Below are positions 7,680 to 14,861 of a stretch of 15,136 nucleotides of DNA, one piece after another (the first letter of the stretch is position 1; every line of letters begins with the position of its first letter). This stretch comes from Verrucomicrobiota bacterium. GTDB taxonomy: Bacteria; Verrucomicrobiota; Verrucomicrobiia; Limisphaerales; J093. Made by a program: the position numbers and the translations under genes. The DNA lies in contig JARYMD010000056.1 in NCBI GenBank assembly GCA_029907285.1, forward strand, positions 1 to 15,136, read 5' to 3'. The notes below the pieces were generated by a model. The model had not been told where the DNA came from. It saw nothing but the letters and a program-made list of their open reading frames with translations, and did not search any database.

Positions 7680-7706
7680 CATCCGTGTCATCTTCGTCAT
7701 CCGTGG
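7680..7706 (+). repeat. CATCCGTGT nonamer array
   Basis: Three adjacent 9-bp units CATCCGTGT, CATCTTCGT, CATCCGTGG lie just beyond the 3' end of the glycoside hydrolase remnant. From memory, CATCCGTGTTCATCCGTGG-like strings are frequent in PVC and related genomes. Confidence 0.65.
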
Positions 7707-7735
7707 TTAAAAAGCTGAAGGAGCGTAAGATTGAG

Positions 7736-8383
7736 TCAATCAACCTCGATCCAGCGGATGGCCCACGGTCCAAGCTTCAGAAGGACCTTGCCCAGCTCAT
7801 TGGCACGTCCAAAATGCACAACCCTGATGTTGTTGACCGGCGCTGCGGCATCCAGTTCAACTACGCGGCTGTTCCTGTTTTCGACACCCGCCAGTTCCAC
7901 GCGCACTTCGATTTCGGCAGGGTCACCTCCGTCATATCTCCACACCAGCATGTACTTGTACCCGTCGCCATCCCCGGCAATGGCTCGAATCGCCCCTTGC
8001 TCGCCCTCGACGACATAGCGCGGTCCCTCGAGTTGGCCCAGCAGACGGAAAGCATACCATGCTGGACGCACGCGGCCATGATGATCGAAGAGCGCGCTAT
8101 ACTGCGGCATCGTGTTCCACCAGTGGGCCATGAAGCGCCGTCCCCCCGCAGACATCCAGTCGAAATCTGCCGGGTCAACATAACAGTCGCGGATATGGTA
8201 ATAAGCCGCCATGTCCAGTCCAGCTTCCGCATAGCGGCGCATCGTTTCGAGCACAAAGCATGGCTGAAAACCGGGAGCAAGGTTCGGATGCATCAGGTCC
8301 ATGTTCCACTCCGAAATAAACAGCTTGACGTCCCTGAGCTGTGGAAATCTCGCAAGCCACGCCATTCGACGAGTGAGTCGCAA
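7736..8383 (-). pseudogene. 3' part of a GH39-like glycoside hydrolase gene
   Basis: About 215 residues resemble the C-terminal half of clan-A, GH39-type hydrolases. LFISEWNMD holds a Glu in the place of the catalytic nucleophile (compare TEFN in GH39 xylosidases). A barrel strand region (AGLDMAAYYHIRD), an ALFDHHGRVRPAWYAFRLL stretch, and a C-terminal beta-domain ending at a clean TGA stop follow. The frame is undamaged but has no N-terminal half. Going 5', hydrolase-like sequence (SHWALVLRLTRRMAWLARF) runs up to the pntB stop codon, only 42 bases from the TTG at 8383. Part of the catalytic barrel, including the acid/base region, is therefore missing. No plausible RBS with an ATG was found. 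This is best explained as a remnant left by a deletion or rearrangement next to pntB. A short expressed protein cannot be excluded. Natural substrate unknown. Confidence 0.7.
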
Positions 8384-8425
8384 AACGAGGGCCCAGTGTG
8401 ACCAAGCAGCCGGAATTGCGCCGGG

Positions 8426-9832
8426 CTAATCAGAGCTGTCGCCGGCCAGATGCTTTGCTATCTCGCCAGCCACAGCTTTTGCGTCGCCGAAAACCATCAG
8501 CGTCCTTTCGTTGTAGTAAAGATCGTTCTCAATTCCCGCAAAACCAGGGTTCATGCTGCGCTTGACCGCAAGGATAACCCTGGCTTTGTCAGCCTCGATG
8601 ATCGGCATCCCGTAAATCGGGCTCTTTGGATTGTCGCGCGCAGCAGGATTCACCACATCGTTCGCGCCAATCACAAGACAAGTGTCGCACTGTGGCATTT
8701 CAGGATTGATTTTGTCCATCTCGACAAGGTCCTCGTAAGGTATGTCCGCCTCGGCAAGCAGGACGTTCATATGACCCGGCATGCGGCCCGCCACAGGGTG
8801 TATGCCAAACTTGACCCGGATGCCACGCTTTGTGAGCTGGTCATAAACCTCGCGCACCCGATGCTGCGCCTGGGCAACTGCCATGCCGTATCCGGGCACA
8901 ATCACCACAAGACTCGCGTTTTCCATGAGTTCTGCAGCGTCCCTCGGAGTCGCGCTCCTGATGATCTTCTTTTCAGCAGCGGCTTGTGCTTGCTGCACCT
9001 TGCCGAACGCTCCAAACAGCACGTTCGCAAAACTCCGGTTCATCGCCTTGCACATGATGATGGACAAAATCAAGCCCGACGAACCGTCCAGCGCGCCTGC
9101 CGTGATCAAAAGTTTGTTCCCCATTACAAAGCCCATCGCAACCGCCGAAAGACCCGCATATGAATTCAGCAGCGATATCACCGTCGGCATGTCCGCCCCG
9201 CCTATCGGAATGATCAACAACACCCCAAACACCAGCGCAAGAATCACAACCACAGGAAATAGATGCTGAAATCTCGCCCCGTCAATCACAAGCAAAACAC
9301 AGCACAGAACTGCAACCCCCAAAAGACCAAGGTTGACCACGTTTTGCCCTTTGTACGTCACAGGCCTGCTAGGGATGAACTTTAGCTCCTGCAGCTTGCC
9401 CGCCGCCATCAGACTCCCCGTAAAGGTCAGAAACCCCAGCAGCACTTCCGCACACAACGCCGATGTCTCGAACCGCCCCAGCACATGGCCGCCCACCGCA
9501 TGCTGCTTGTAAAACTCCGCCACACCAACCAGCCCCGCAGCCAGTCCACCAAAAGCATGCGACAAAGCCGTTCGCTGCGGCACAGCAGTCAGAGGGACCC
9601 ATGAAAGAGGCACACCAATGACGGTCCCGATAATCGCAGCAAGCGCTATGTACTTGAAGTGCGAGCTGATAAGGCCCGGACTCAAGCACGTGCCAATAAT
9701 CGCCAGCGCCATCGCCGCAACCCCGGACAACACCGCCCGCCGCGCCGTCTCAGGGTGGTTCATCCATTTCAGGGCAAAAATGAACAACCCCGTCGAAACA
9801 AGGTAAGCCAGTTGAACAACAGGATCGCTCAT
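8426..9832 (-). CDS. pntB: NAD(P) transhydrogenase subunit beta
   Basis: Beta subunit of the proton-translocating transhydrogenase, which uses the proton gradient to reduce NADP+ with NADH. The 468 residues match the family (462 in E. coli). The N-terminal portion (about residues 1-260) is a run of hydrophobic helices forming the membrane domain. The C-terminal NADP-binding domain III starts near residue 300 with the dinucleotide motif GYGMAVAQAQ at 314, then HPVAGRMPGHMNVLLAEA, IGANDVVNPAA, the KRSMNPGFAGIEN loop and NERTLMVFGDAK. All are typical and intact. Its ATG overlaps the pntAb stop as ATGA, with GGGAGGAG 8 bases upstream inside pntAb, so the two genes are translationally coupled. The TAG stop at 8426-8428 is followed in frame by the hydrolase remnant. 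Confidence 0.96.
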   Translation of the reverse strand: MSDPVVQLAYLVSTGLFIFALKWMNHPETARRAVLSGVAAMALAIIGTCLSPGLISSHFKYIALAAIIGTVIGVPLSWVPLTAVPQRTALSHAFGGLAAGLVGVAEFYKQHAVGGHVLGRFETSALCAEVLLGFLTFTGSLMAAGKLQELKFIPSRPVTYKGQNVVNLGLLGVAVLCCVLLVIDGARFQHLFPVVVILALVFGVLLIIPIGGADMPTVISLLNSYAGLSAVAMGFVMGNKLLITAGALDGSSGLILSIIMCKAMNRSFANVLFGAFGKVQQAQAAAEKKIIRSATPRDAAELMENASLVVIVPGYGMAVAQAQHRVREVYDQLTKRGIRVKFGIHPVAGRMPGHMNVLLAEADIPYEDLVEMDKINPEMPQCDTCLVIGANDVVNPAARDNPKSPIYGMPIIEADKARVILAVKRSMNPGFAGIENDLYYNERTLMVFGDAKAVAGEIAKHLAGDSSD

Positions 9833-10329
9833 GGCTTCTTCTCCTCCCGTTTCTTGAACATCTTGAGCATGCGGTCAGTGATCAGGAAGCCGCTGACGAT
9901 GTTCGTTATCGAGGCCGCAATCGCAACAGTGCCCAACGTGTTAATCCATGTCCAGCCCTCGCCATGCTTGCCGCCAGCTATGAGAATCGACCCAACCACC
10001 GCAACGGCAGAGATTGCGTTGGTGAGCGACATCAACGGCGTGTGCAAAAGCCGGGAAACGCGGCGAATGACGTCCAACCCAACAAACGTCGCCAGCATGA
10101 ACACAAACAGCATCGCCACGTACTCATTCAATGAAACACCGGCAGCAGTGCTGGAAGCTGCGGCATCGTGCGATGCCACTGCCACCGCTGCGCCGGAAAC
10201 TGCAGTCTCATTGGCGCCCGCTGATACAGAATCCGCCGCCGCGCCCAGCACGCTCCCGAGCGCCGACCCGGCCACAAACAACACTGATATGGGCTGAAAC
10301 CCAGCCCTTGACCATAACGGTTTGCTCAT
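9829..10329 (-). CDS. pntAb: NAD(P) transhydrogenase membrane subunit alpha-2, extended N-terminus
   Basis: Small membrane subunit, equivalent to the C-terminal helices of E. coli PntA. Three helices lie at about residues 68-88, 100-118 and 129-150, including the conserved TPLMSLTNAIS. They are followed by a basic tail (FKKREEKK). The usual alpha-2 subunit is about 100 residues; this one has about 65 extra N-terminal residues. These comprise a signal-peptide-like segment (SVLFVAGSALGSVLGAAA, about 15-32) and an Ala/Ser/Val-rich low-complexity linker. I chose the ATG at 10329 because it directly precedes the signal-like segment. A TTG at 10359 is also in frame, and no strong RBS supports either. 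The partner gene for the soluble NAD-binding alpha-1 subunit (pntAa) is not upstream; repeats begin there. Family call secure, start less so. Confidence 0.88.
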   Translation of the reverse strand: MSKPLWSRAGFQPISVLFVAGSALGSVLGAAADSVSAGANETAVSGAAVAVASHDAAASSTAAGVSLNEYVAMLFVFMLATFVGLDVIRRVSRLLHTPLMSLTNAISAVAVVGSILIAGGKHGEGWTWINTLGTVAIAASITNIVSGFLITDRMLKMFKKREEKKP

Positions 10330-10599
10330 ACACATCTTCGGACAAATCAACCCGGCCAAGCAACCGCATGTTGCGATACGGTGTCGGCCGGGACATCGCT
10401 GTCACACGACCGAGGTTGGCGAAGACAACCACCAAGGTCAAGATTAAGAAAATCAAACTATGAACATAAGGAAAATTGCTTTCCACGAATTCCCGGCATT
10501 AGCCCGCCACCCAAAAACAGCAATCAACCCCAATTCGCCCCGGGCAAAGACGCACACCAGAATCTATCCCGCCTGAATCGGCGGAACTCCGGGGCAGGA

Positions 10600-10731
10600 G
10601 ACAGGGGACTCGAGACGGCTGACAGGAGTCAGGAGTCAGGAGTCAGGGCGCGGCAACAAGAGTTTCCATCTAATCACCGCCGCCGGTCAGCACAGGTTCA
10701 GAAGAACCAAAGGCCCGCTCTAAACCAGCCT
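10600..10731 (+). repeat. Seven-unit GAC heptad array with flank, copy 2
   Basis: Seven in-phase 7-bp units occupy 10600-10648: GACAGGG, GACTCGA, GACGGCT, GACAGGA, GTCAGGA, GTCAGGA, GTCAGGG. Downstream, GGCAACAAGAGTTTCCAT, TAATCAC and CCAAAGGCCCGCTCTAAACC parallel the sequence after the array at 7084-7132 up to ACCAGCCTGG. Confidence 0.8.
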
Positions 10732-10786
10732 GGGGCAACGCCCCAGTAATGTGGCCACCCGGTGACAATAAGGGCTGAAAGCCCGC
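10723..10786 (+). repeat. ACCAGCCTGG / AAGGGCTGAAAGCCC hairpin pair, copy 1
   Basis: CTGGGGC-AAC-GCCCCAG (10730-10746) is a perfect 7-bp hairpin. It is followed 25 bases later by AATAAGGGCTGAAAGCCCGC (10767-10786), which contains a GGGCT-GAA-AGCCC hairpin. The latter 20 bases recur exactly, in inverted orientation, at 14455-14474. Confidence 0.8.
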
Positions 10787-10934
10787 GTTCATCCGGAGTT
10801 TGGGAGTTTCGGAGGCCGGAGTTTCGGCGGATTCAAGAATAGGTTGTAGGCCGGCAAGAACCAGAGGTTCCGGTGAATGTCAGGGGCCAGATTTGTGTGA
10901 TCGAAACTTCTGTACGATCGGTCGTCGTGTTGTT

Positions 10935-10960
10935 GCGGCCGAGGACGGCCGCGCTCCCGG
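10935..10960 (+). repeat. GCGGCCG palindrome, copy 2
   Basis: GCGGCCG-AGGA-CGGCCGC followed by GCTCCCGG; same element as at 7315-7340 with one loop substitution. It is followed about 18 bases later by the CGCG nonamer array. At the first copy the two elements are about 230 bases apart. Confidence 0.75.
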
Positions 10961-10977
10961 CGCCGCTATTTCTCCAA

Positions 10978-11013
10978 CGCGTCTTTCGCGTTTTCCGCGT
11001 ATTCCGCGGTTCA
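10978..11013 (+). repeat. CGCGTNTTY nonamer array, copy 2
   Basis: Four contiguous 9-bp units: CGCGTCTTT, CGCGTTTTC, CGCGTATTC, CGCGGTTCA. Read on the minus strand it translates to an Arg-Asn-Thr-Arg-Lys-Thr-Arg pattern, which is a repeat artefact and not a gene. Confidence 0.75.
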
Positions 11014-11169
11014 AATGTTTCTGACCAAGTGAGCGCCAGCCGCACTGGCGGTTTGGCGGCCAGCATGGGTCCACTCCTGGCAATGACGCCAACGGCCATG
11101 CAAGCCGCAGCGGCAATCGCGCCCAACAGACAGAATCCGCACAGAACCGGTCAGCAAACGCCGAGCGCG

Positions 11170-14082
11170 TTATCGGACCGCGCGGAAATACATCTGCGTA
11201 CCGGTCGGCGTCACACGGTACGGCGAGCTTGTCGCACCAGCCACTTTGTCCCATGGACCGCTGATCGAGGCCGCTGACTCAAGCGAGCCACCGCTCCAGT
11301 TCACTTCGACCTGGCCCGCCACAAGGCCAACGCTCAGAGTTGGCGGTGCGCCTTCGCCGAACGGGACAGGCTCGGTCGTATTGAACCCAGACTTGCTGAC
11401 GAAGAAATCATCAAACAATGCGCTGTAAGCCGTGTTGTTTCCAGCAACGAACAGTTTGTCAAGGTTGGGCATCATCATGCCCAGCACAGGGTCCGGATTG
11501 TACGGGTCACGGTCGCTGGAGTAATCGATGAAGAGTTCCTTCCGTTGGGCCTCACCGCGTTTCTGGATGTAAACCGAAAAGGTGTCGTAAGGCCACGTAG
11601 GATCGTTCATGGGCGCGTTCTTTATGTTAATCCACACAGAATAAACCGCGTCCTTCTCAAGCGGGTCAGGCGCGTTCTCGAGCACGCCGCCAACTCCGTT
11701 GATGACTCCTACAAACCAGCCCGGATTAGCCAGGTCGTAGCTCAGATTGAGCACCGGCCCGACATTGCCTGTGGTGTCACCATGCCACCGAAGGTTCTTG
11801 TCGGTTAACCCCACAACCTGCTGCAGCGCGGCGGTGGGATCGCCCAGGACAATCATGCGGAAGAACAATGTCCGTTCCTGGCCTTCGGTTATTTTGAGAG
11901 GACCGATCGGGAGCACTGCCGCGCTGTCGGTGCTCATCATGCTGAGCATGCGGTTGCCATTGAAGTCTTCGACCCGGGCGAATTGCCCGCGCAGGTCCAG
12001 CCACCACCCGGTGTCGGCAACAGGGCCGAGTGGATACTCATCAAACGTGTCAAGCACAGCCCAGTTTGCAGCAACACCCGTCAGCACATGCACCGTCACT
12101 TTGGCTGTGAGTTCATCAGTCCCGCGCTTAATGGTGAGCGTGTACGTGGTGGTTGTGGCAGGAGCGACACTGACACTGCCAACGCCCGCGACTGTTTTCG
12201 CTGTTACGTCACCGACGCCGTTGTCGATCCGGATTTCAGTGGCCGTCTTGCTCACATCCCAAAGCAGCATCACCGAATCCCCTTGAACTATTTGCGGCAG
12301 CTCGGACTTGAACACATTGATTTTCAGCGGCTGAAGGTTTGGCGGCGGCGTTGGCATCGCCGCGGTGGCCAGCAACTGAGCTTCTGCAGGCGAAAGCGCC
12401 CGGTCCCAAACAATCACGTCATCGATCTCCCCCGTGAACCATGCAGACGGAGTGGCGCGCAGAATGCCGCCAATTGCGGTGGTGTTCATCGACAGCGGCC
12501 GGACCGGCCCCAGAACAACATCGTCCTCGACGCCGTCGATATAGAACCTGGCCGTCATGGCGCCTGCGACCTCGCGCTGCGTGTACAGGATGTGATGCCA
12601 TGTGCCGTCAAACGCAACCCCGGTTGAATGCCGGTGGTCACCACTGGTCGCGCCCGCGTCGGTTCGAATGTAACTATCAACAGTTCCGTCGCTGCCGCCG
12701 TTGTGTGTGCCTATGCAGAACAGAGGTTGAGTTGATTTTGTCGAGCCTTCGGAGAAAACACGTTTGTCGGTCTGTATGTCGCCCTTCACCCAAAGCGACA
12801 CCGAGAAACTCGGGTGTTGATAGATTGGCAGCGATTCACCTGCGCTGTGAACACGGGTAAGCATCGTTTGGCGCGCAAGATCGAACTTGAAACAATTGCC
12901 CCACTTGCCTGAAACCAGATCAGCCGCAGTCAGGTTGACAAGGGCCATGTCGTAACCGCTCACGATATCGGGCGTCTTTGACCCTTGGATTTCGTCCAAT
13001 GGCCAGTACGCAACCACTCTGTTGGTCAGATTTGCAGCAGGCCAATCGCTGACAGTGATCGTCGCCGGCGCGGAAGTTGCAGTTCCGGAAGCATTGCTAA
13101 CGCGGAAGGCGTATTGGCCCGAGTCGGCAGGTTGCAGGTTGGTAAGTGTGAGCGTGAGCGAAGTTGCATCAGGAATCGGCGTGTCATTCTTGAGCCATTG
13201 ATAGCTCAACGGATGCGTTCCGCCAGCCCCGGCACGGAGTGTGATCGAATCCCCAATGTACAGGTTGGTCGCGCCCACAGGGTCCATCGTAACAAATGCC
13301 GGCGAGGCCGGCACCGGCGTTGGAATGCCGTTGTTCATGACCTCCTGAATTTCTTCAAGCGTCAACGCGCGGTTCCAAGCAGCGACTTCGTCGATTGCCC
13401 CGTTGAAATAAGCCGAGATCGAACCGCCACCGCCCCTGACTATGGCGCCGATCGAGGTCGTGTCCTGGGCAGGAGCCGACCGGGTATATGTTGTCGTCAT
13501 GTTCACCTGGCCGTCAATATAGAGCGTGACCTTGCCGTATTCATCGACCAGCGCGATGTGATGCCATGTGTTGTCATATGCTGTGCCAGGCGAATGAGCG
13601 TGATTGATCTGGACCCCGCCGGTCGAGTTGCGGAAGTACAGGTCCACAGTCCCGTCTGCGCCCGTGTTGTGAGTCCCAATGTTCACAAGCGGGTTGTCAT
13701 TGAAATCACCGCTGTTGCTCTCGGAAAAGACGCGGCGGTCCGATTGGTTTGGCGCTCCCTTGACCCAGCAGGCGACTGTCCAAACTGCGGATTGCGAAAT
13801 CGGCAGGCCTGTATCATCGCCCGGCGCCGCAGTGTAATATGCATACCGCGTGCTCCCGTCGAATTGCATTGCCTTGCCGCGTTTGCCCTCCACAAGCGCG
13901 CTCGGGTCGATTCCCACCAGCATAAAGTTGTTTCCTGAGACAACGTCGGGTGTCGTCGTCCAGTCCTCCGAGATGGCATCCAATGGCCAGAAAGAAACAA
14001 GCCCCTGCCGCACATCAGCAAGCGCGGCAACCGCCGTGAACAAAACGGCAGAACATATGCACAATGATCTGATTGGTTTCAT
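11170..14082 (-). CDS. Secreted protein with two LamG and two Ig-like domains
   Basis: 970 residues with a classical signal peptide (SLCICSAVLFTAVAALA, cleavage about residue 22). Domain order by residue: LamG/concanavalin-like domain about 28-257, with WPLD, CWVKG, RVFSE, WHHIALVD..YIDG and GAIDEVAAWNRAL; Ig-like domain about 262-345 (SYQWLKN, DSGQYAFRVSNASG); second LamG domain about 355-580 repeating the same landmarks; another Ig-like beta domain about 585-668; a less familiar beta-rich region about 672-905 (LDTFDEYPLGPVADTGWW onward); and a C-terminal ES-A--SGPW--V-GA---PY----YFRAVR tail common in verrucomicrobial secreted proteins. LamG domains usually bind glycans or proteins. No catalytic domain is recognised, so adhesion or polysaccharide binding is inference. 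GGAAGGA lies 8 bases before the ATG. Monocistronic; flanked on both sides by repeat tracts. Confidence 0.82.
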   Translation of the reverse strand: MKPIRSLCICSAVLFTAVAALADVRQGLVSFWPLDAISEDWTTTPDVVSGNNFMLVGIDPSALVEGKRGKAMQFDGSTRYAYYTAAPGDDTGLPISQSAVWTVACWVKGAPNQSDRRVFSESNSGDFNDNPLVNIGTHNTGADGTVDLYFRNSTGGVQINHAHSPGTAYDNTWHHIALVDEYGKVTLYIDGQVNMTTTYTRSAPAQDTTSIGAIVRGGGGSISAYFNGAIDEVAAWNRALTLEEIQEVMNNGIPTPVPASPAFVTMDPVGATNLYIGDSITLRAGAGGTHPLSYQWLKNDTPIPDATSLTLTLTNLQPADSGQYAFRVSNASGTATSAPATITVSDWPAANLTNRVVAYWPLDEIQGSKTPDIVSGYDMALVNLTAADLVSGKWGNCFKFDLARQTMLTRVHSAGESLPIYQHPSFSVSLWVKGDIQTDKRVFSEGSTKSTQPLFCIGTHNGGSDGTVDSYIRTDAGATSGDHRHSTGVAFDGTWHHILYTQREVAGAMTARFYIDGVEDDVVLGPVRPLSMNTTAIGGILRATPSAWFTGEIDDVIVWDRALSPAEAQLLATAAMPTPPPNLQPLKINVFKSELPQIVQGDSVMLLWDVSKTATEIRIDNGVGDVTAKTVAGVGSVSVAPATTTTYTLTIKRGTDELTAKVTVHVLTGVAANWAVLDTFDEYPLGPVADTGWWLDLRGQFARVEDFNGNRMLSMMSTDSAAVLPIGPLKITEGQERTLFFRMIVLGDPTAALQQVVGLTDKNLRWHGDTTGNVGPVLNLSYDLANPGWFVGVINGVGGVLENAPDPLEKDAVYSVWINIKNAPMNDPTWPYDTFSVYIQKRGEAQRKELFIDYSSDRDPYNPDPVLGMMMPNLDKLFVAGNNTAYSALFDDFFVSKSGFNTTEPVPFGEGAPPTLSVGLVAGQVEVNWSGGSLESAASISGPWDKVAGATSSPYRVTPTGTQMYFRAVR

Positions 14083-14332
14083 ATGCGTATCCTTCCTTTC
14101 TGTCTTGGTCCAGACATTGAGTTTGGTTTTGAGTTGGCTCGCGCGTGGCTGGCATTTGGGCGCACTTCACCCCCGCCGCAATGCCGGGCAACTTTCCGCT
14201 TGCCTCGCAATTGACCAGCCCCGGCTCCGTCGCCACGATGCATGCGAGAGCGCCTGAGTCTTGCAACTCCGAATCCTAAAGCCACACGCTGCTGCAGTCT
14301 GGCCAAACTCAGGTTGATGTCAAGACTGAATT

Positions 14333-14360
14333 GATGCGTGATGCGTGATGCGTGACGTGC
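14333..14360 (+). repeat. GATGCGT heptad array
   Basis: Three perfect 7-bp units GATGCGT (14333-14353) are followed by a degenerate fourth, GACGTGC. This is a further array with 7-bp phase. Confidence 0.8.
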
Positions 14361-14454
14361 ATCGTGACAAGCTCAAAGCATGCGTGCTCTGAATGATTCC
14401 TTGAAAGTGACGAATGATTGGCGCTGAGAAGAAGCCTGCACAGCGAAGCATGAT

Positions 14455-14541
14455 GCGGGCTTTCAGCCCTTATTGATACTGATCTGGGGCCTGGTTCCTG
14501 GGCCGATGGCCCAGGCTGGTATGGGGCCGGACCTTCGGCCC
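14455..14541 (-). repeat. Hairpin pair, inverted copy, plus GGGCCG hairpin
   Basis: GGGCTTTCAGCCC lies inside the 20-base exact inverted match to 10767-10786. It is followed by CCTGGGCC-GAT-GGCCCAGG (14497-14515, 8-bp stem) and GGGCCG-GACCTT-CGGCCC (14524-14541). The stem sequence differs from copy 1 but the pairing is kept. Confidence 0.75.
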
Positions 14542-14595
14542 TCGAGTTACTGGTCCAGGAACACCAACGGTCTGGAAGGTCAGATTCTCCAGTGT

Positions 14596-14680
14596 GGGCG
14601 CGGGTTTCCTTGACCCCGGAAATCTCACCGGGGTGAAGGCGCCGGTGAATCCGAAGGGGTGGCCGGTGAGATTTCCGGGG
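14596..14680 (-). repeat. GTGAGATTTCC element with 18-bp perfect inverted repeat
   Basis: CCCCGGAAATCTCACCGG (14614-14631) and CCGGTGAGATTTCCGGGG (14663-14680) are perfect 18-bp inverted repeats separated by 31 bases. GGCGCGGGTTTCCTTGA on the left flank matches, in inverted orientation, the TCAAGGAAACCCGCGCC-type flank of the copy at 7222-7304. Confidence 0.85.
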
Positions 14681-14751
14681 TAGGGGCGAAATCGAACCCG
14701 GCGCCAACCCGGTAACGCAACCAACCGGTTTGTGCATGCGCGTTCCTTGCT

Positions 14752-14820
14752 ATGCCGCTCCTACGGAGCTTGTCCGGTGTGCCGTCCGTTGCACTACAAA
14801 TATGCCGGCCCTACGGGCCT
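14752..14820 (+). repeat. Double-hairpin unit, copy 3
   Basis: ATGCC-GCTCC-TAC-GGAGC-T (14752-14770) and ATGCC-GGCCC-TAC-GGGCC-T (14802-14820) are 50 bases apart, the second preceded by ACTACAAAT. Both stems are perfect. Surrounding sequence (14708-14842) matches tract 1. Confidence 0.85.
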
Positions 14821-14861
14821 CGGCTCTGACCAACAGACGACCAAATCGGTTAACCGATAAA

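Larger units (their letters stand above)
6364..7735. repeat. Gene-free repeat mosaic, tract 1
   Basis: About 1.4 kb with no credible gene. The first 150 bases show nothing recognisable. After that come: GC palindrome with terminator-like hairpin, five forward heptads, a double-hairpin unit on the minus strand and another on the plus strand, reverse heptads, a CAGATT/AATCTG cluster, seven GAC heptads, a GTGAGATTTCC inverted repeat, a GCGGCCG palindrome, TTTCTGCCA repeats, a CGCG 9-mer array and a CATCCGTGT 9-mer array. Many of these recur in the tracts near 10.6-11.0 kb and 14.4-15.1 kb. Open frames here have repeat-derived translations. Confidence 0.85.
10330..11169. repeat. Gene-free repeat mosaic, tract 2
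   Basis: Lies between pntAb and the LamG gene, both on the minus strand. Bases 10330-10560 form the pntAb upstream region, with no clear promoter. From 10569 to 11013 repeat modules follow: CCGCC-TGAATC-GGCGG hairpin (10569-10584), GAC heptads, ACCAGCCTGG hairpin, AAGGGCTGAAAGCCC hairpin, GCGGCCG palindrome and CGCG 9-mers. Bases 11020-11169, the 3' flank of the LamG gene, show nothing I can name. No pntAa or other gene is visible. Confidence 0.8.

Noticed and set aside
7245..7718. Several overlapping plus-strand frames in tract 1
   Set aside because: All are built from palindromes and 7/9-bp arrays with Arg/Ser/Pro-rich translations; no RBS or conserved motif.
7640..8401. 253-codon plus-strand open frame
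   Set aside because: It lies antisense to the recognisable GH39-like frame and its translation has no family resemblance.
10208..10486. Minus-strand open frame overlapping the pntAb start, with a hydrophobic N-terminal segment
   Set aside because: It starts with GTG without a good RBS, runs out of frame into pntAb and ends in low-complexity sequence. The conserved PntAb frame explains the overlap.
10833..11254. Minus-strand frames containing RNTRKTRKTR
   Set aside because: The Arg/Lys/Thr pattern is produced by the CGCG nonamer array, not by protein selection.
14318..14323. Minus-strand TTGACA as a possible -35 box for the LamG gene
   Set aside because: No acceptable -10 box at 16-18 bases, and it is about 240 bases from the start codon.
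14309..14737. 142-codon minus-strand frame beginning MHKPVGCVTG
   Set aside because: Similar to a frame in tract 1 (6561-6926) only because both cross the same repeat block; typical repeat-derived translation.
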